Positions 20,823 through 30,747 are shown, counted from the first letter of the stretch. The stretch: 49,507 nt of DNA from Photobacterium carnosum (GCF_002849605.1 NZ_NPIB01000032.1:1-49507); one strand, 5' to 3'. Notes: generated by a model not told the origin, from the letters alone. Numbers and translations are program-made.

Positions 20823-21563
20823 ATGTTAGATAAAATTCGCGTTGTCCTCATCGGCACGTCACACCCTGGAAATATCGGTTCAGCTGCTCGCGCAATGAAA
20901 GTAATGGGGTTAACCAACCTTGTTCTTGTTGATCCCGCGTGCGAAATTGATAGTCATACAATTGCTTTAGCGGCAGGTGCTGCAGATGTAGTTGAGAACG
21001 CTAAGATTGTAAAAACATTAGATGAAGCCGTTGCTGATTGCGGTTTAGTTGTTGGTTCAAGTGCACGTTCTCGCACTTTAGAATGGCCACAATTAGATCC
21101 ACGTGAAAATGGCATTAAAGTGGTCGCTGAATCAGAGCAGCATCCAGTAGCCATTTTATTTGGTCGTGAACGTATCGGCCTCACCAATGAAGAATTACAA
21201 AAATGTCATTGCCATGTTTATATTCCGGCAAATCCTGAATATAGCTCATTGAATTTAGCGATGGCAGTACAAACAATAACTTATGAAGTTCGTATGGCGT
21301 ATCTTAATGCGACTAAACATCAATCAACTCAAGTTATTGATGAATATCCGCGCGCCAATGAGCTTGAAATGTTTTACCAACATCTTGAAAAAGTAACCAG
21401 TCAAACTCGGTTTATTAATAAAAACCATCCTGGCATGGTGATGGTGAAATTGCGCCGTATGTTTACTCGTGCTCGCCCTGAGCAACAAGAGTTAAACATT
21501 TTACGTGGCATTTTATCATCAATAGAAAAGACAATTGAAACCTTAGAAAAGAACAATAAATAA
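20823..21563 (+). CDS. trmJ: tRNA (cytidine/uridine-32-2'-O)-methyltransferase TrmJ
   Basis: 246-residue SPOUT-class methylase that 2'-O-methylates residue 32 of several tRNAs. It begins [20 protein letters not shown], typical of the TrmH-like fold. The AdoMet-binding knot is formed by [15 protein letters not shown] and [17 protein letters not shown]. The start has only a weak GGAA ribosome site but matches the family N-terminus. It lies 109 bp before the iscR start, the same adjacency seen in E. coli. Confidence 0.95.
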   Translation: MLDKIRVVLIGTSHPGNIGSAARAMKVMGLTNLVLVDPACEIDSHTIALAAGAADVVENAKIVKTLDEAVADCGLVVGSSARSRTLEWPQLDPRENGIKVVAESEQHPVAILFGRERIGLTNEELQKCHCHVYIPANPEYSSLNLAMAVQTITYEVRMAYLNATKHQSTQVIDEYPRANELEMFYQHLEKVTSQTRFINKNHPGMVMVKLRRMFTRARPEQQELNILRGILSSIEKTIETLEKNNK

Positions 21564-21608
21564 CAGTGGTCGCAAGTTAGCGAAAGACTCATTGTTTTAG
21601 TGGGTTAA

Positions 21609-21633
21609 ATACTTGACCGATTTAGTCAGGTAT
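21609..21633. promoter_or_regulatory. IscR type-1 operator before iscR
   Basis: A 25-bp inverted repeat with half-sites ATACTTGAC and AGTCAGGTAT matches the E. coli IscR type-1 consensus as I remember it at 24 of 25 positions; only the T after the left GAC is C. It contains a TTGACC that can serve as -35. Holo-IscR bound here would repress the operon when clusters are plentiful. Confidence 0.88.
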
Positions 21634-21639
21634 GAGAGA

Positions 21640-21661
21640 CTACTTGTATACATTCAAGTAG
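21640..21661. promoter_or_regulatory. Second inverted repeat before iscR
   Basis: CTACTTG (21640-21646) and CAAGTAG (21655-21661) are perfect complements around TATACATT. The centre is about 30 bp (roughly three helical turns) from the centre of the type-1 operator. It may be a second, less canonical regulator site or an RNA hairpin just ahead of the iscR ATG. Confidence 0.5.
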
Positions 21662-21672
21662 GTAGCCATGTT

Positions 21673-22188
21673 ATGAAGTTGACTTCAAAAGGAAGATACG
21701 CTGTGACTGCAATGCTAGATGTAGCATTGCACTCACATAATGGACCAGTACCGTTGGCTGATATTTCAGAACGTCAAGGGATCTCACTGTCCTACCTAGA
21801 ACAACTATTTTCGCGTCTTCGTAAAGCGGGCTTGGTAACAAGTGTCCGTGGTCCTGGTGGTGGTTACCGCTTGGGTGAAGATGCCAGCAATATCGCTGTC
21901 GGTATGGTTATCGCTGCGGTTGATGAATCAGTTGATGCAACTAAGTGCCAAGGGAAAGGCGGCTGCCAAGGCGGAGTGCGCTGTTTAACTCACACTCTAT
22001 GGCATGATTTAAGTGATCGTATCAGCGGATTTTTGAATAACATCACTCTTGGTGAGTTGATGAAGGATAATGATGTACAAGTTATTGCTGATCGTCAGGA
22101 TGTAATTCTACGCAGTAATAATCAACCATCATTTGCAAATAAAAAATCACACGACAGCGCCCCTATCGGTGTCGATGTCCGCTCCTAG
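21673..22188 (+). CDS. iscR: Iron-sulfur cluster-sensing regulator IscR
   Basis: 171-residue Rrf2-family winged-helix repressor. Its 2Fe-2S ligands are conserved at the E. coli positions: Cys92, Cys98 and Cys104 ([13 protein letters not shown]) with His107. The recognition region is [20 protein letters not shown], with [10 protein letters not shown] as wing. The start at 21673 gives [20 protein letters not shown], as in relatives; the longer reading would run back through the operator. The C-terminal tail is about nine residues longer than in E. coli. It heads the isc operon and should autoregulate. Confidence 0.96.
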   Translation: MKLTSKGRYAVTAMLDVALHSHNGPVPLADISERQGISLSYLEQLFSRLRKAGLVTSVRGPGGGYRLGEDASNIAVGMVIAAVDESVDATKCQGKGGCQGGVRCLTHTLWHDLSDRISGFLNNITLGELMKDNDVQVIADRQDVILRSNNQPSFANKKSHDSAPIGVDVRS

Positions 22189-22219
22189 AGACCAGACGTT
22201 CGTGTTTTCGGAGAAGAAA

Positions 22220-23434
22220 ATGAAACTGCCAATATATTTTGATTACTCTGCAACTTGCCCGGTAGATCCTCGTGTTGCTGAGAAAATGGTTCAGTGTTTA
22301 ACTATGGATGGTACGTTTGGTAATCCAGCGTCACGTTCACATCGTTATGGCTGGCAAGCTGAAGAAGCAGTTGATGCTGCTCGTGAGTATATTGCCGAGT
22401 TAGTTAATGCTGATCCACGTGAAATTGTCTTTACATCAGGTGCGACTGAGTCTGATAACCTTGCGATTAAAGGTGCTGCGCATTTCTATCACAAGAAAGG
22501 CAAGCATGTTATTACGTGTAAAACTGAGCACAAAGCGGTTCTTGACCCATGTCGTCAATTAGAGCGTGAAGGTTATGAGGTAACTTACCTTGAGCCTGAA
22601 TCAAATGGTCTTGTTGATTTAGCAAAACTACGCGACGCAATGCGTGAAGATACTGTGCTGGTTTCTATTATGCATGTGAATAATGAAATTGGTGTTATTC
22701 AAGATATTGCAGCAATTGGTGAACTTTGTCGTGAAAACAAGACTGTTTTCCATGTTGATGCGGCACAATCAGCGGGTAAATTACCGATTGATGTGCAAAC
22801 AACGAAAGTTGATTTGATTTCATTTTCAGCGCATAAAATTTACGGTCCTAAAGGTATTGGTGCACTGTATGTGCGTCGTAAGCCTCGTATTCGTCTTGAA
22901 GCACAAATGCACGGTGGCGGCCATGAACGTGGTTTCCGCTCTGGTACTTTACCGACTCACCAAATTGTCGGTATGGGCGAAGCATTCCGCATCGCTAAGC
23001 TTGAGATGGCACACGATTACCAACACGCTGTTGATATGCGTGAGCGTCTACTAAAAGGCCTTGAAGGCATCGAAGAGATGTCAATCAATGGTGATATGGA
23101 ACACCGCATTCCGACTAATCTAAATATTAGTTTTGCGTTTGTTGAAGGCGAGTCATTGCTAATGGCATTGAAAGATCTTGCTGTATCATCAGGTTCTGCA
23201 TGTACATCAGCGAGCTTAGAGCCATCATATGTATTACGTGCATTAGGCCTTAATGATGAACTAGCACATAGTTCAATTCGTTTCTCTTTTGGTCGTTTTA
23301 CTACCGCTGAAGAAATTGATTATGCTGTTGTTCAAATTAAACAAGCAGTAGATAAGCTACGTGCAATGTCACCTCTTTGGGATATGTTCAAAGAAGGCAT
23401 TGATTTAAATACAGTTGAGTGGGCACACCACTAA
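22220..23434 (+). CDS. iscS: Cysteine desulfurase IscS
   Basis: 404-residue PLP enzyme, the same length as in E. coli, that takes sulfur from cysteine for cluster assembly and tRNA thiolation. Lys206 (SFSAHKIYG) binds PLP and Cys328 ([14 protein letters not shown]) carries the persulfide, both at the E. coli positions. His104 lies in [11 protein letters not shown]. The start at 22220 has GGAG 6 bp upstream and gives [19 protein letters not shown]; an upstream in-frame ATG overlaps iscR and is unsupported. It lies 31 bp after iscR. Confidence 0.97.
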   Translation: MKLPIYFDYSATCPVDPRVAEKMVQCLTMDGTFGNPASRSHRYGWQAEEAVDAAREYIAELVNADPREIVFTSGATESDNLAIKGAAHFYHKKGKHVITCKTEHKAVLDPCRQLEREGYEVTYLEPESNGLVDLAKLRDAMREDTVLVSIMHVNNEIGVIQDIAAIGELCRENKTVFHVDAAQSAGKLPIDVQTTKVDLISFSAHKIYGPKGIGALYVRRKPRIRLEAQMHGGGHERGFRSGTLPTHQIVGMGEAFRIAKLEMAHDYQHAVDMRERLLKGLEGIEEMSINGDMEHRIPTNLNISFAFVEGESLLMALKDLAVSSGSACTSASLEPSYVLRALGLNDELAHSSIRFSFGRFTTAEEIDYAVVQIKQAVDKLRAMSPLWDMFKEGIDLNTVEWAHH

Positions 23435-23467
23435 TCTGCGGTTAGACATTATTCGAGGAAATTTATC

Positions 23468-23854
23468 ATGGCATATAGTGAAAAAGTCATCGATCATTAT
23501 GAAAATCCGCGTAACGTGGGTTCATTTGACAACGACGATAAAAGCATTGGTAGCGGTATGGTGGGTGCACCAGCCTGTGGCGATGTAATGAAGCTTCAGA
23601 TTAAAGTATCTGAAGATGGCATTATTGAAGATGCAAAGTTTAAAACATATGGTTGTGGTTCTGCTATCGCATCAAGTTCACTGATCACCGAATGGGTGAA
23701 AGGTAAAACATTAGACGAAGCAGCATCAATCAAGAACTCTGCGATTGCAGAAGAGCTTGAGTTACCACCGGTTAAAGTTCACTGTTCAATTCTTGCAGAA
23801 GATGCAATTAAAGCAGCAGTTAGCGATTATAAAAAGAAACACGAACAAAAATAA
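23468..23854 (+). CDS. iscU: Iron-sulfur cluster scaffold IscU
   Basis: 128 residues, the standard length. Cluster ligands Cys37 (GAPACGD), Cys63 (YGCGSA) and Cys106 are present, with Asp39 and His105 beside them. LPPVKVHC (99-106) is the HscA chaperone-binding motif. It receives sulfur from IscS and passes clusters on with HscA/HscB help. GAGGAA precedes the ATG. Confidence 0.98.
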   Translation: MAYSEKVIDHYENPRNVGSFDNDDKSIGSGMVGAPACGDVMKLQIKVSEDGIIEDAKFKTYGCGSAIASSSLITEWVKGKTLDEAASIKNSAIAEELELPPVKVHCSILAEDAIKAAVSDYKKKHEQK

Positions 23855-23871
23855 TTTCTGAGGTTTGAAGT

Positions 23872-24195
23872 ATGGCCATTACTATCACTGAAGCGGCAGC
23901 TAGTCGCGTATCGACTTTTTTAGCTAATCGAGGCAAAGGCATTGGTTTACGCCTCGGGGTTCGCACTTCAGGGTGTTCGGGTATGGCGTATATCCTTGAG
24001 TTCGTCGATGATCTTGACGAAGGGGATCAAGTCTTTGAAGAGCAAGGTGTAAAGATTATTGTTGATGCCAAAAGCATGGTTTACCTTGATGGTACTGAGC
24101 TTGATTTCGCCAAAGAAGGCCTTAATGAAGGTTTTCAATTTAATAACCCTAACGTGTCGAGCGAATGTGGTTGTGGTGAAAGCTTCAACGTATAA
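23872..24195 (+). CDS. iscA: A-type iron-sulfur carrier IscA
   Basis: 107 residues with the three invariant cysteines of A-type carriers: Cys35 (TSGCSGMAY) and Cys99 and Cys101 (ECGCGESF). It carries iron or clusters from IscU to apo-targets, notably 4Fe-4S enzymes. TGAGGT precedes the ATG, 17 bp after iscU. A terminator-like hairpin separates it from hscB. Confidence 0.97.
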   Translation: MAITITEAAASRVSTFLANRGKGIGLRLGVRTSGCSGMAYILEFVDDLDEGDQVFEEQGVKIIVDAKSMVYLDGTELDFAKEGLNEGFQFNNPNVSSECGCGESFNV

Positions 24196-24214
24196 TTGCT
24201 TATAGCGTTTTATT

Positions 24215-24267
24215 AAACCTGGCTGCTGGCCGCCATTATGGCGAGTGAGTTGTCAGGTTTATTTTTT
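24215..24267 (+). terminator. Attenuator-like terminator between iscA and hscB
   Basis: AAACCTG (24215-24221) pairs with CAGGTTT (24254-24260), and an inner stem CGCC-ATTAT-GGCG (24231-24243, extendable by an A-T pair) sits within it. ATTTTTTATC follows directly, and the hscB ATG is at 24284. The structure and T-run fit a rho-independent terminator inside the operon, probably partly read through. Confidence 0.75.
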
Positions 24268-24283
24268 ATCTCTGGTTGCGATT

Positions 24284-24799
24284 ATGAATCATTTCGAATT
24301 ATTTGGATTACCGTTTCAATTTGATGTTGATGGCGGTTTATTAGCAACACAATTCCGTGAGTTACAGCGTCGATTCCATCCTGATAACTTTGCAACTGCA
24401 TCTGAGCGTGACCGATTATTATCGGTACAAAAAGCAGCTCAGATTAATGATGCCTTTCAAACGTTAAAAAATCCTGTCTCTCGTGCTGAATATATGCTTG
24501 CTGAACGCGATGAAGATATTCGTGGAGAGCAAAAGACCCTCCAAGACATGGATTTCTTGATGCAGCAAATGGAACTGCGCGAAGCACTCGAAGTTATTTC
24601 TGATTCAGCTAATCCTGAAGCGGCTTTGTTTGATTTTGAACAACAGGCCACTGCTATGTATCAGGCAAAGTTGGATCAATTGGCCGAGTTATTGAGCCAA
24701 GAAAATTGGAGTGAAGCTGCTGACGCAGTACGTAAGTTAAAGTTTATTGTTAAGTTGCGTGATGAAGTCGAACGTCTTGAAGAATCATTATTCGACTAA
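24284..24799 (+). CDS. hscB: J-domain co-chaperone HscB
   Basis: 171 residues, as in E. coli. The N-terminal J domain carries the HPD motif in QRRFHPDNFAT; the C-terminal three-helix region binds IscU. It stimulates the HscA ATPase and delivers IscU to it. The start at 24284 gives MNHFELFGLPFQFDVD; an upstream reading from 24245 would begin inside the hairpin at 24215-24267. The ribosome site is weak (GGTTG), which together with the hairpin suggests lower expression than iscSUA. Confidence 0.95.
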   Translation: MNHFELFGLPFQFDVDGGLLATQFRELQRRFHPDNFATASERDRLLSVQKAAQINDAFQTLKNPVSRAEYMLAERDEDIRGEQKTLQDMDFLMQQMELREALEVISDSANPEAALFDFEQQATAMYQAKLDQLAELLSQENWSEAADAVRKLKFIVKLRDEVERLEESLFD

Positions 24800-24831
24800 T
24801 CAGCACTTGCGTTATTTAGACAGGAACGATA

Positions 24832-26685
24832 ATGGCATTTTTACAGATTTCCGAACCCGGTCAAAGTGCAGCACCGCATCAACAAAAATTAGCGGTTGGC
24901 ATTGATTTAGGGACGACAAACTCATTAGTAGCTACCGTTCGTAGCGGCGTTGCAGAAACATTGAAAGATGCTGAAGGACGTTCAATTTTACCCTCAGTGG
25001 TTCATTATGCTGAGAAGCATATAATTACCGGTGACGCTGCACGTGCGTATGCACAACGGGATCCTGTCAATACGATCCTATCGGTAAAGCGTCTGATGGG
25101 ACGTTCATTGGTTGATATTGAGCAGCGTTATCCGCAATTACCTTATCAATTTACCGCATCAGTAAATGGTTTACCTCAGCTTGTTACCCGTCAGGGAACG
25201 ATGAACCCAGTGCAGGTATCGGCTGAAATTTTAAAATCATTAAGTCAGCGTGCAGTAGAAAGTTTAGGTGGTGACCTTGAAGGGGTTGTGATCACCGTTC
25301 CTGCTTATTTTGATGATGCACAACGTGCGGGCACCAAAGATGCCGCTAAGTTAGCGAATCTAAATGTTTTGCGCTTACTTAATGAACCAACAGCTGCCGC
25401 TATTGCTTATGGTCTCGATTCGGGTCAAGAAGGTGTTATTGCTGTTTATGATCTTGGTGGCGGTACGTTTGATATTTCGATTTTACGTCTATCAAAAGGC
25501 GTATTTGAAGTGCTTGCGACCGGTGGTGATTCTGCATTAGGCGGTGATGATTTTGATCAGCTGATTGCTGACTGGGTCTTACTTCAAGCGGAATTAGTCG
25601 AGACACTAACCCCACAACAACGCCGTGAATTACAAGATGCTGCTCAACAAGCGAAAGTGGCATTGAGTGATGCTGATAGCGTGACAATGAATGTATTAGG
25701 TTGGCAGGGTGAAATTACTCGTGACCAATTCAATGCGTTAGTTACGCCATTAATAAAGAAAACATTATTTTCCTGTCGTCGCGCATTAAAAGATGCAGAT
25801 ATCACTATTGATGATGTGATTGAAACAGTCATGGTTGGCGGTTCAACTCGTGTCCCGTTAGTTCGTGAATTGGTGGGAACCTTCTTTGGTAAAACGCCAT
25901 TAACCACTATCGATCCTGATCAAGTGGTTGCTATCGGTGCTGCTATTCAAGCCGATATTCTGGTGGGTAATAAACCCGATGCAGATATGTTGCTATTAGA
26001 TGTGATTCCATTGTCGTTAGGCATTGAAACCATGGGTGGCATGATCGAAAAAATTATTCCACGTAATACCACGCTACCTGTTGCTCGCGCACAAGAATTT
26101 ACTACGTTCAAAGATGGTCAAACAGCAATGTCTGTTCACATCGTTCAAGGTGAGCGTGAGATGGTGAGCGATTGCCGCTCATTAGCTCGATTTACTTTAC
26201 GTGGTATTCCACCAATGGCCGCTGGAGCCGCACATATTCGTGTGACTTACCAAGTTGATGCTGATGGCTTATTGTCGGTAATGGCAATGGAAAAAAGCAG
26301 TGGTGTACAATCATCGATTCAAGTGAAGCCATCTTATGGTCTTTCTGATGATGAAATTGCAACTATGCTCCGCGATTCAATGACATTTGCTCAAGATGAC
26401 AAAGATGCACGTGCATTAGCGGAACAACAAGTAGAAGCCGATCGTGTACTTGAAGCGCTAATTGCTGCGTTAACAGTAGACGGTGAAACCTTGTTAACGG
26501 CTCAAGAACGCGAAGAATTAGAAACTGTAATGATGGAACTGGTTCAATTACGTCAGAGTGGCGACGCTCGTACCATTGAAGCCGGAATTAAGAAAACTGA
26601 TAAGGCCAGCCAAGAATTTGCGTCACGTCGAATGGATCAATCTATTCGTCAAGCGTTAGCTGGTCAGTCTATTGATGAGGTTTAG
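24832..26685 (+). CDS. hscA: Hsp70-class chaperone HscA
   Basis: 617-residue specialised Hsp70 that releases clusters from IscU. ATPase motifs are GIDLGTTNS (about 23-31), [17 protein letters not shown] and [12 protein letters not shown], followed by a substrate-binding half opening with [14 protein letters not shown]. As in other HscA proteins the lid is shorter than in DnaK. AGGA precedes the ATG. Its stop codon is 2 bp from the fdx start, so the two are translationally coupled. Confidence 0.97.
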   Translation: MAFLQISEPGQSAAPHQQKLAVGIDLGTTNSLVATVRSGVAETLKDAEGRSILPSVVHYAEKHIITGDAARAYAQRDPVNTILSVKRLMGRSLVDIEQRYPQLPYQFTASVNGLPQLVTRQGTMNPVQVSAEILKSLSQRAVESLGGDLEGVVITVPAYFDDAQRAGTKDAAKLANLNVLRLLNEPTAAAIAYGLDSGQEGVIAVYDLGGGTFDISILRLSKGVFEVLATGGDSALGGDDFDQLIADWVLLQAELVETLTPQQRRELQDAAQQAKVALSDADSVTMNVLGWQGEITRDQFNALVTPLIKKTLFSCRRALKDADITIDDVIETVMVGGSTRVPLVRELVGTFFGKTPLTTIDPDQVVAIGAAIQADILVGNKPDADMLLLDVIPLSLGIETMGGMIEKIIPRNTTLPVARAQEFTTFKDGQTAMSVHIVQGEREMVSDCRSLARFTLRGIPPMAAGAAHIRVTYQVDADGLLSVMAMEKSSGVQSSIQVKPSYGLSDDEIATMLRDSMTFAQDDKDARALAEQQVEADRVLEALIAALTVDGETLLTAQEREELETVMMELVQLRQSGDARTIEAGIKKTDKASQEFASRRMDQSIRQALAGQSIDEV

Positions 26686-26687
26686 GC

Positions 26688-27026
26688 ATGCCTAAGATTA
26701 TAATTTTACCTAATGAAGAACATTGTCCAGAAGGCGCAATTTTAGAAGCGCAACCTGGCGAAACTATCCTAGATGTTGCATTGCGCAATGGTATTGAAAT
26801 TGAGCATGCATGTGAAAAATCTTGTGCGTGTACTACCTGCCATGTTGTCGTTCGTGAAGGGTTTGATTCTCTTAAAGAGAGTGATGAACTTGAAGATGAC
26901 ATGCTAGATAAAGCATGGGGACTTGAGCCTGAATCTCGTCTAAGTTGTCAGGCAAGGGTTGCTAATGAGGATTTAGTTGTCGATATTCCACGCTATACCG
27001 TCAATCTTGCTTCTGAAGCCCAATAA
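26688..27026 (+). CDS. fdx: ISC-type 2Fe-2S ferredoxin
   Basis: 112-residue adrenodoxin-type ferredoxin that supplies electrons for cluster assembly. Ligand cysteines are Cys42, Cys48, Cys51 and Cys87 (ACEKSCACTTC and RLSCQA). Cys46 is an additional conserved cysteine also found in E. coli Fdx. It starts 2 bp after hscA. A terminator follows, so it may often be the last gene of the main isc transcript. Confidence 0.97.
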   Translation: MPKIIILPNEEHCPEGAILEAQPGETILDVALRNGIEIEHACEKSCACTTCHVVVREGFDSLKESDELEDDMLDKAWGLEPESRLSCQARVANEDLVVDIPRYTVNLASEAQ

Positions 27027-27038
27027 TTAACTATTAAG

Positions 27039-27069
27039 ATAGGTCGCCATGATGGTGGCCTATTTTTTT
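27039..27069 (+). terminator. Terminator between fdx and iscX
   Basis: ATAGGTCGCC (27039-27048) and GGTGGCCTAT (27054-27063) form a 10-bp stem with two G-T pairs over five bases, followed by TTTTTTT. It lies 12 bp past the fdx stop and 80 bp before iscX. Confidence 0.88.
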
Positions 27070-27148
27070 ACCTATTAATTAAGGTTATAGCCACTTATTC
27101 GAGTTACGGTTAGATTATTATTTTCTATTCAAAAATTGAGGATTTATT

Positions 27149-27346
27149 ATGAGTTTACAATGGATTGATTCACGTGATATTGCCATTGAATTGATTGAAC
27201 TATATCCGACAGTTGATCCAACCCAAGTGCGGTTTACCGATCTAAGAGATTGGATCATCGCTCTGGATGAATTTGACGATGAAATTGATCACTGTAATGA
27301 GAAAATTTTAGAAGCAGTGCAAATGTGCTGGATTGATGAACAATAA
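27149..27346 (+). CDS. iscX: Iron-sulfur assembly modulator IscX
   Basis: 65-residue acidic protein (E. coli 66) that binds IscS and iron and tunes cluster assembly. Family landmarks are LQWIDSRDIAIELIE, the DPTQVRFTDLRDWI helix and DEFDDEIDHCNEKILEA. GAGG lies 8 bp before the ATG. It is separated from fdx by a terminator and about 120 bp, so it may have its own promoter here or depend on readthrough. Confidence 0.95.
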   Translation: MSLQWIDSRDIAIELIELYPTVDPTQVRFTDLRDWIIALDEFDDEIDHCNEKILEAVQMCWIDEQ

Positions 27347-27494
27347 TTGCAACCACCAAAAAGCCTGTTTTATTGTTGCCTCGCAAGGGTGATGGGCATA
27401 GTCTTATTAGTTATAAAAAATAGTATAACAATGACGCAGTAATCAGCTTTATTTAATGGCTTTGGCTGTGTGGTATTTATCAAGGAGTTTATCA

Positions 27495-28778
27495 ATGTCT
27501 ACCATGATGTCAGTATTTCTTTCTCATCACGTTGCGGATAGTCACTGGGGTGCAAATGCACTAGTGAGTTTTAATGCCGAAGGAACCATCATTCATGTCA
27601 CTGTAAGCGATATGTTAGGTGATATTCAACGTGCAGGCCGTCGTTTAGATTCACAAGGCATTAAGCAGGTTACCCTGACAGGATCAGAGTGGGATCTCGC
27701 TGCGATTTGGGCATTCTTACAAGGTTACCGTAATCCTAAAGTTGATAATAATGTGACTTGGGAAGCGTTGAATGAAGCCGATGAGGCTGAGCTACAAGCA
27801 CGCATTAAAACCATTCATTGGGTGTGTGATATTATCAATCAACCTGCTGATGTGGTTGCGCCTTCACAACTTGCAGCTCGTGCTGCTGAGTTTATTAAGT
27901 CATTAGCACCTGAATATGTGACGTATAAAATCATTAAAGGTAATGACCTATTGGATGAAGGCTGGAATGGCATTCATGCTGTCGGTCGTGGTTCAGATCA
28001 CCGTCCAGCGATGCTACGTTTAGATTACAATCCTACTGGTGATGTTGATGCGCCAGTTTTTGCTTGTATTGTTGGTAAAGGTATTACTTTTGATTCAGGC
28101 GGTTATAGCATTAAGCCTTCTACGGGTATGGCAACAATGAAAGCCGATATGGGTGGCGCAGCATTAGCTACGGGTGGTTTAGCATTGGCAATGGCGCGTG
28201 GACTTAATAAGCGGATTAAATTAGTTCTATGCTGTGCTGAAAATATGATTTCAGGCCGTGCATTAAAATTAGGCGATATCATTAAATATAAAAATGGTAA
28301 AACCGTTGAAGTGTTAAATACTGATGCCGAAGGACGATTAGTACTAGCTGATGGTCTGATGTATGCCAATAGCCAACACCCTGAGTTGATCATTGATTGT
28401 GCGACATTAACAGGCTCTGCAAAAATGGCGTTAGGTAATGACTACCATGCATTATTGAGTTTCGATCCTATCTTATCTCGTCAGGCATTAGCAGCGGCAG
28501 AACATGAAGGTGAAGGTATGTGGCCACTGCCTTTAGCTGAGATTCATCGTAAAATGTTACCCTCAAATTTTGCTGATTTAGCCAATATTTCTAATGGTGA
28601 TTTTATGCCAGGAGCAAGTACTGCTGCGGCATTCTTGTCATATTTTGTTGATGATTATCAGCAAGGCTGGATGCATATTGATGCCAGTGGTACTTACCGT
28701 AAGAGCGGTAATGATCAGTGGGCGGCAGGTGCAACAGGTATGGGTGTTAAAACCTTAGCCCGTATTCTCGCTCAATAA
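27495..28778 (+). CDS. pepB: Peptidase B (M17 leucyl aminopeptidase), copy 1
   Basis: 427 residues, the length of E. coli PepB, and the closer of the two copies to it by eye. The M17 two-metal site is intact: [19 protein letters not shown] and [14 protein letters not shown]. It removes N-terminal residues from peptides during turnover. I start it at 27495 because AGGAG lies 7 bp upstream; an earlier ATG at 27456 adds 13 residues without a ribosome site. It lies 148 bp after iscX, matching E. coli gene order, and is followed by a strong terminator. Confidence 0.95.
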   Translation: MSTMMSVFLSHHVADSHWGANALVSFNAEGTIIHVTVSDMLGDIQRAGRRLDSQGIKQVTLTGSEWDLAAIWAFLQGYRNPKVDNNVTWEALNEADEAELQARIKTIHWVCDIINQPADVVAPSQLAARAAEFIKSLAPEYVTYKIIKGNDLLDEGWNGIHAVGRGSDHRPAMLRLDYNPTGDVDAPVFACIVGKGITFDSGGYSIKPSTGMATMKADMGGAALATGGLALAMARGLNKRIKLVLCCAENMISGRALKLGDIIKYKNGKTVEVLNTDAEGRLVLADGLMYANSQHPELIIDCATLTGSAKMALGNDYHALLSFDPILSRQALAAAEHEGEGMWPLPLAEIHRKMLPSNFADLANISNGDFMPGASTAAAFLSYFVDDYQQGWMHIDASGTYRKSGNDQWAAGATGMGVKTLARILAQ

Positions 28779-28795
28779 TATATAGCAATAATAGT

Positions 28796-28849
28796 AAGCC
28801 TTCTTAATGATTTTGTTTCTAGTTAAAATCGTATAAGAGGGCTTTTTTT
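28796..28849 (+). terminator. Terminator between the two pepB genes
   Basis: AAGCCTTCTTA (28796-28806) pairs with TAAGAGGGCTT (28834-28844) over 11 positions including one T-G. Inside, GATTTT (28809-28814) pairs with AAAATC (28825-28830). Seven T end the structure (28843-28849). Confidence 0.88.
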
Positions 28850-28909
28850 ATATTTAAATTATGTCAATTTAAATATATAGACTATAAATAAAACAAGAGG
28901 TTATCAATA

Positions 28910-30187
28910 ATGTTGATAATAAATTTATCTAATCTACCCGCAAGTGCGCCTTGGGGCGTTAATGCCTTGATTAGTTACCAAGCTGAGAGTGTCACCGTGC
29001 ATTATGACGATGCCTTTAGTTTACGTCGTATTCAACAGGCGGGTCGTCAACTTCAAGCGCAAGGTGTTGATTCAGTTAATTTAAGTGGTGATGGTTGGAA
29101 TTATGAACGTCAATGGGCATTTTATTGTGGTTTTGCCGCCACAATGGAAACCGTTACCATTAAATGGGCGTCAATTGATGAAGACGAGCTTGAATTGTTA
29201 AATGCCCGTCGCTATAGCCATGATTGGGCGCGAAAGATTATCAATGCAGGCCCTGATACAGTATATCCACAACAATTAGCTAAAGCCGCCGTAAGTTTTT
29301 TAACTGAAATTGGTGGCGAACATATTAGTGCTCAAATGATTATTGGGGATGAATTACTTGCTGATGGTTGGATTGGTATTCACAGTGTTGGCCGTGGTAG
29401 CCAGCATCCACCGGTATTATTGGAAGTTGATTATAACCCAACCGCAGATCCTGATGCGCCAGTCAGTGCTTGTTTAGTGGGTAAAGGCATCACCTTTGAT
29501 TCAGGCGGTTATAGCTTAAAACCGAGTGCGGGCATGGTCAGTATGAAGTGCGATATGGGTGGCGCGGCAACCGTTACTGCTGCATTAGGGTATGCCATTG
29601 CACAAGGTTTAACACAGCGGGTAAAACTTATTCTTTGTTGTGCTGAAAATATGGTTTCAGGCGATGCTTATAAGCTTGGTGATGTGCTAACGTACAGCAA
29701 TGGGGTATCGGTTGAAATTGTGAATACTGATGCTGAAGGTCGATTAGTGCTAGCGGACGGCTTGTTATTAGCCTCAGCCACTAAAGCACCATTAATTATT
29801 GATGCAGCGACGTTAACGGGGGCGGCAATGATGGCGGTTGGTAGTGACTACAATGCCATTTTTGGGTTTGATAAAGCATTATTAGCCCGCGCACAACAGT
29901 TATCTGAATTGGTTAATGAGCCTGCATGGCCATTGCCGCTTGAAAAATGGCATCAAGATTACTGTCCGTCTGCGTTTGCAGATACCGCTAATAGTCGTGT
30001 TCAAAAAGGCGGTGGTATGGGCGGTGCATCTAATGCTGCAGGTTTTTTATCGCGCTTTGTCGATACTGATAATAGCGGTTGGATTCATTTCGATCTGGCT
30101 GCATGTTATCGTGATAGCGCAGATCCTCGTTGGGCGGTCGGTGCAACGGGCTTAGGTATTGCAAATATTGCAGGATTATTATTGTAA
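28910..30187 (+). CDS. PepB-like M17 aminopeptidase, copy 2
   Basis: 425-residue paralogue of the preceding gene and colinear with it over the full length. The metal and catalytic motifs are kept ([33 protein letters not shown]), with Cys in place of Ala in the middle motif. The N-terminal third and the loop near residues 360-375 (SRVQKGGGMGGASNAAG) differ more from PepB. It should be an active aminopeptidase, perhaps with other preferences. AGAGG lies before the ATG. The terminator between the copies argues for separate transcription, and I see no sign of decay. Confidence 0.88.
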   Translation: MLIINLSNLPASAPWGVNALISYQAESVTVHYDDAFSLRRIQQAGRQLQAQGVDSVNLSGDGWNYERQWAFYCGFAATMETVTIKWASIDEDELELLNARRYSHDWARKIINAGPDTVYPQQLAKAAVSFLTEIGGEHISAQMIIGDELLADGWIGIHSVGRGSQHPPVLLEVDYNPTADPDAPVSACLVGKGITFDSGGYSLKPSAGMVSMKCDMGGAATVTAALGYAIAQGLTQRVKLILCCAENMVSGDAYKLGDVLTYSNGVSVEIVNTDAEGRLVLADGLLLASATKAPLIIDAATLTGAAMMAVGSDYNAIFGFDKALLARAQQLSELVNEPAWPLPLEKWHQDYCPSAFADTANSRVQKGGGMGGASNAAGFLSRFVDTDNSGWIHFDLAACYRDSADPRWAVGATGLGIANIAGLLL

Positions 30188-30254
30188 GTAATGATGCTTA
30201 TCAGTGGCTACTAAGTAAATGGACGGCAACTAGACTCAAAAGGAAATTATAATA

Positions 30255-30686
30255 ATGACAATAGAAAAAACGTTTTCAATCGTAAAGCCAGATGCTGTTA
30301 AACGAAATTTAATTGGCGTTATTTATCAACGTTTCGAAAATGCAGGGTTGAAAATTGTAGCGGCTAAAATGTTGCAGTTGACGAAAATTCAAGCTCAAGG
30401 ATTTTATGCTGAGCATGAAGGTAAACCTTTCTTTGATGAATTAGTCGATTTTATGATCTCTGGCCCTGTGATGGTGCAAGTGCTTGAAGGGGAGAATGCG
30501 ATTGTTCGTTATCGAGAATTGATGGGTAAAACGAATCCACAAGAAGCGGCATGTGGCACTATTCGTGCTGATTTTGCGATTAGTTTGCGTTACAACTCTG
30601 TTCATGGCTCTGATAGTCCAATATCGGCAGAACGTGAGATTGGCTACTTTTTTGCTGCTGATGAGCTATGTCCTCGCAGTGAATGA
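30255..30686 (+). CDS. ndk: Nucleoside diphosphate kinase
   Basis: 143 residues, the E. coli length. Passes the gamma phosphate between nucleoside triphosphates through the phosphohistidine His117 ([10 protein letters not shown]). The N-terminus [16 protein letters not shown] is typical. AAAGGAAA precedes the ATG. A hairpin at 30724-30747 (AAAGGGA/TCCCTTT, with no strong T-run) may end its transcript. Confidence 0.97.
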   Translation: MTIEKTFSIVKPDAVKRNLIGVIYQRFENAGLKIVAAKMLQLTKIQAQGFYAEHEGKPFFDELVDFMISGPVMVQVLEGENAIVRYRELMGKTNPQEAACGTIRADFAISLRYNSVHGSDSPISAEREIGYFFAADELCPRSE

Positions 30687-30723
30687 TTGCGAATCGACAA
30701 AAAAACAATAAAAACCAAATACT

Positions 30724-30747
30724 AAAGGGAGGCTGAGGCTTCCCTTT
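30724..30747 (+). terminator. Weak terminator after ndk
   Basis: AAAGGGA (30724-30730) pairs with TCCCTTT (30741-30747), extended by three more pairs around TGAG. The tail is only GTTATGTT, so termination is probably incomplete. Confidence 0.5.
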
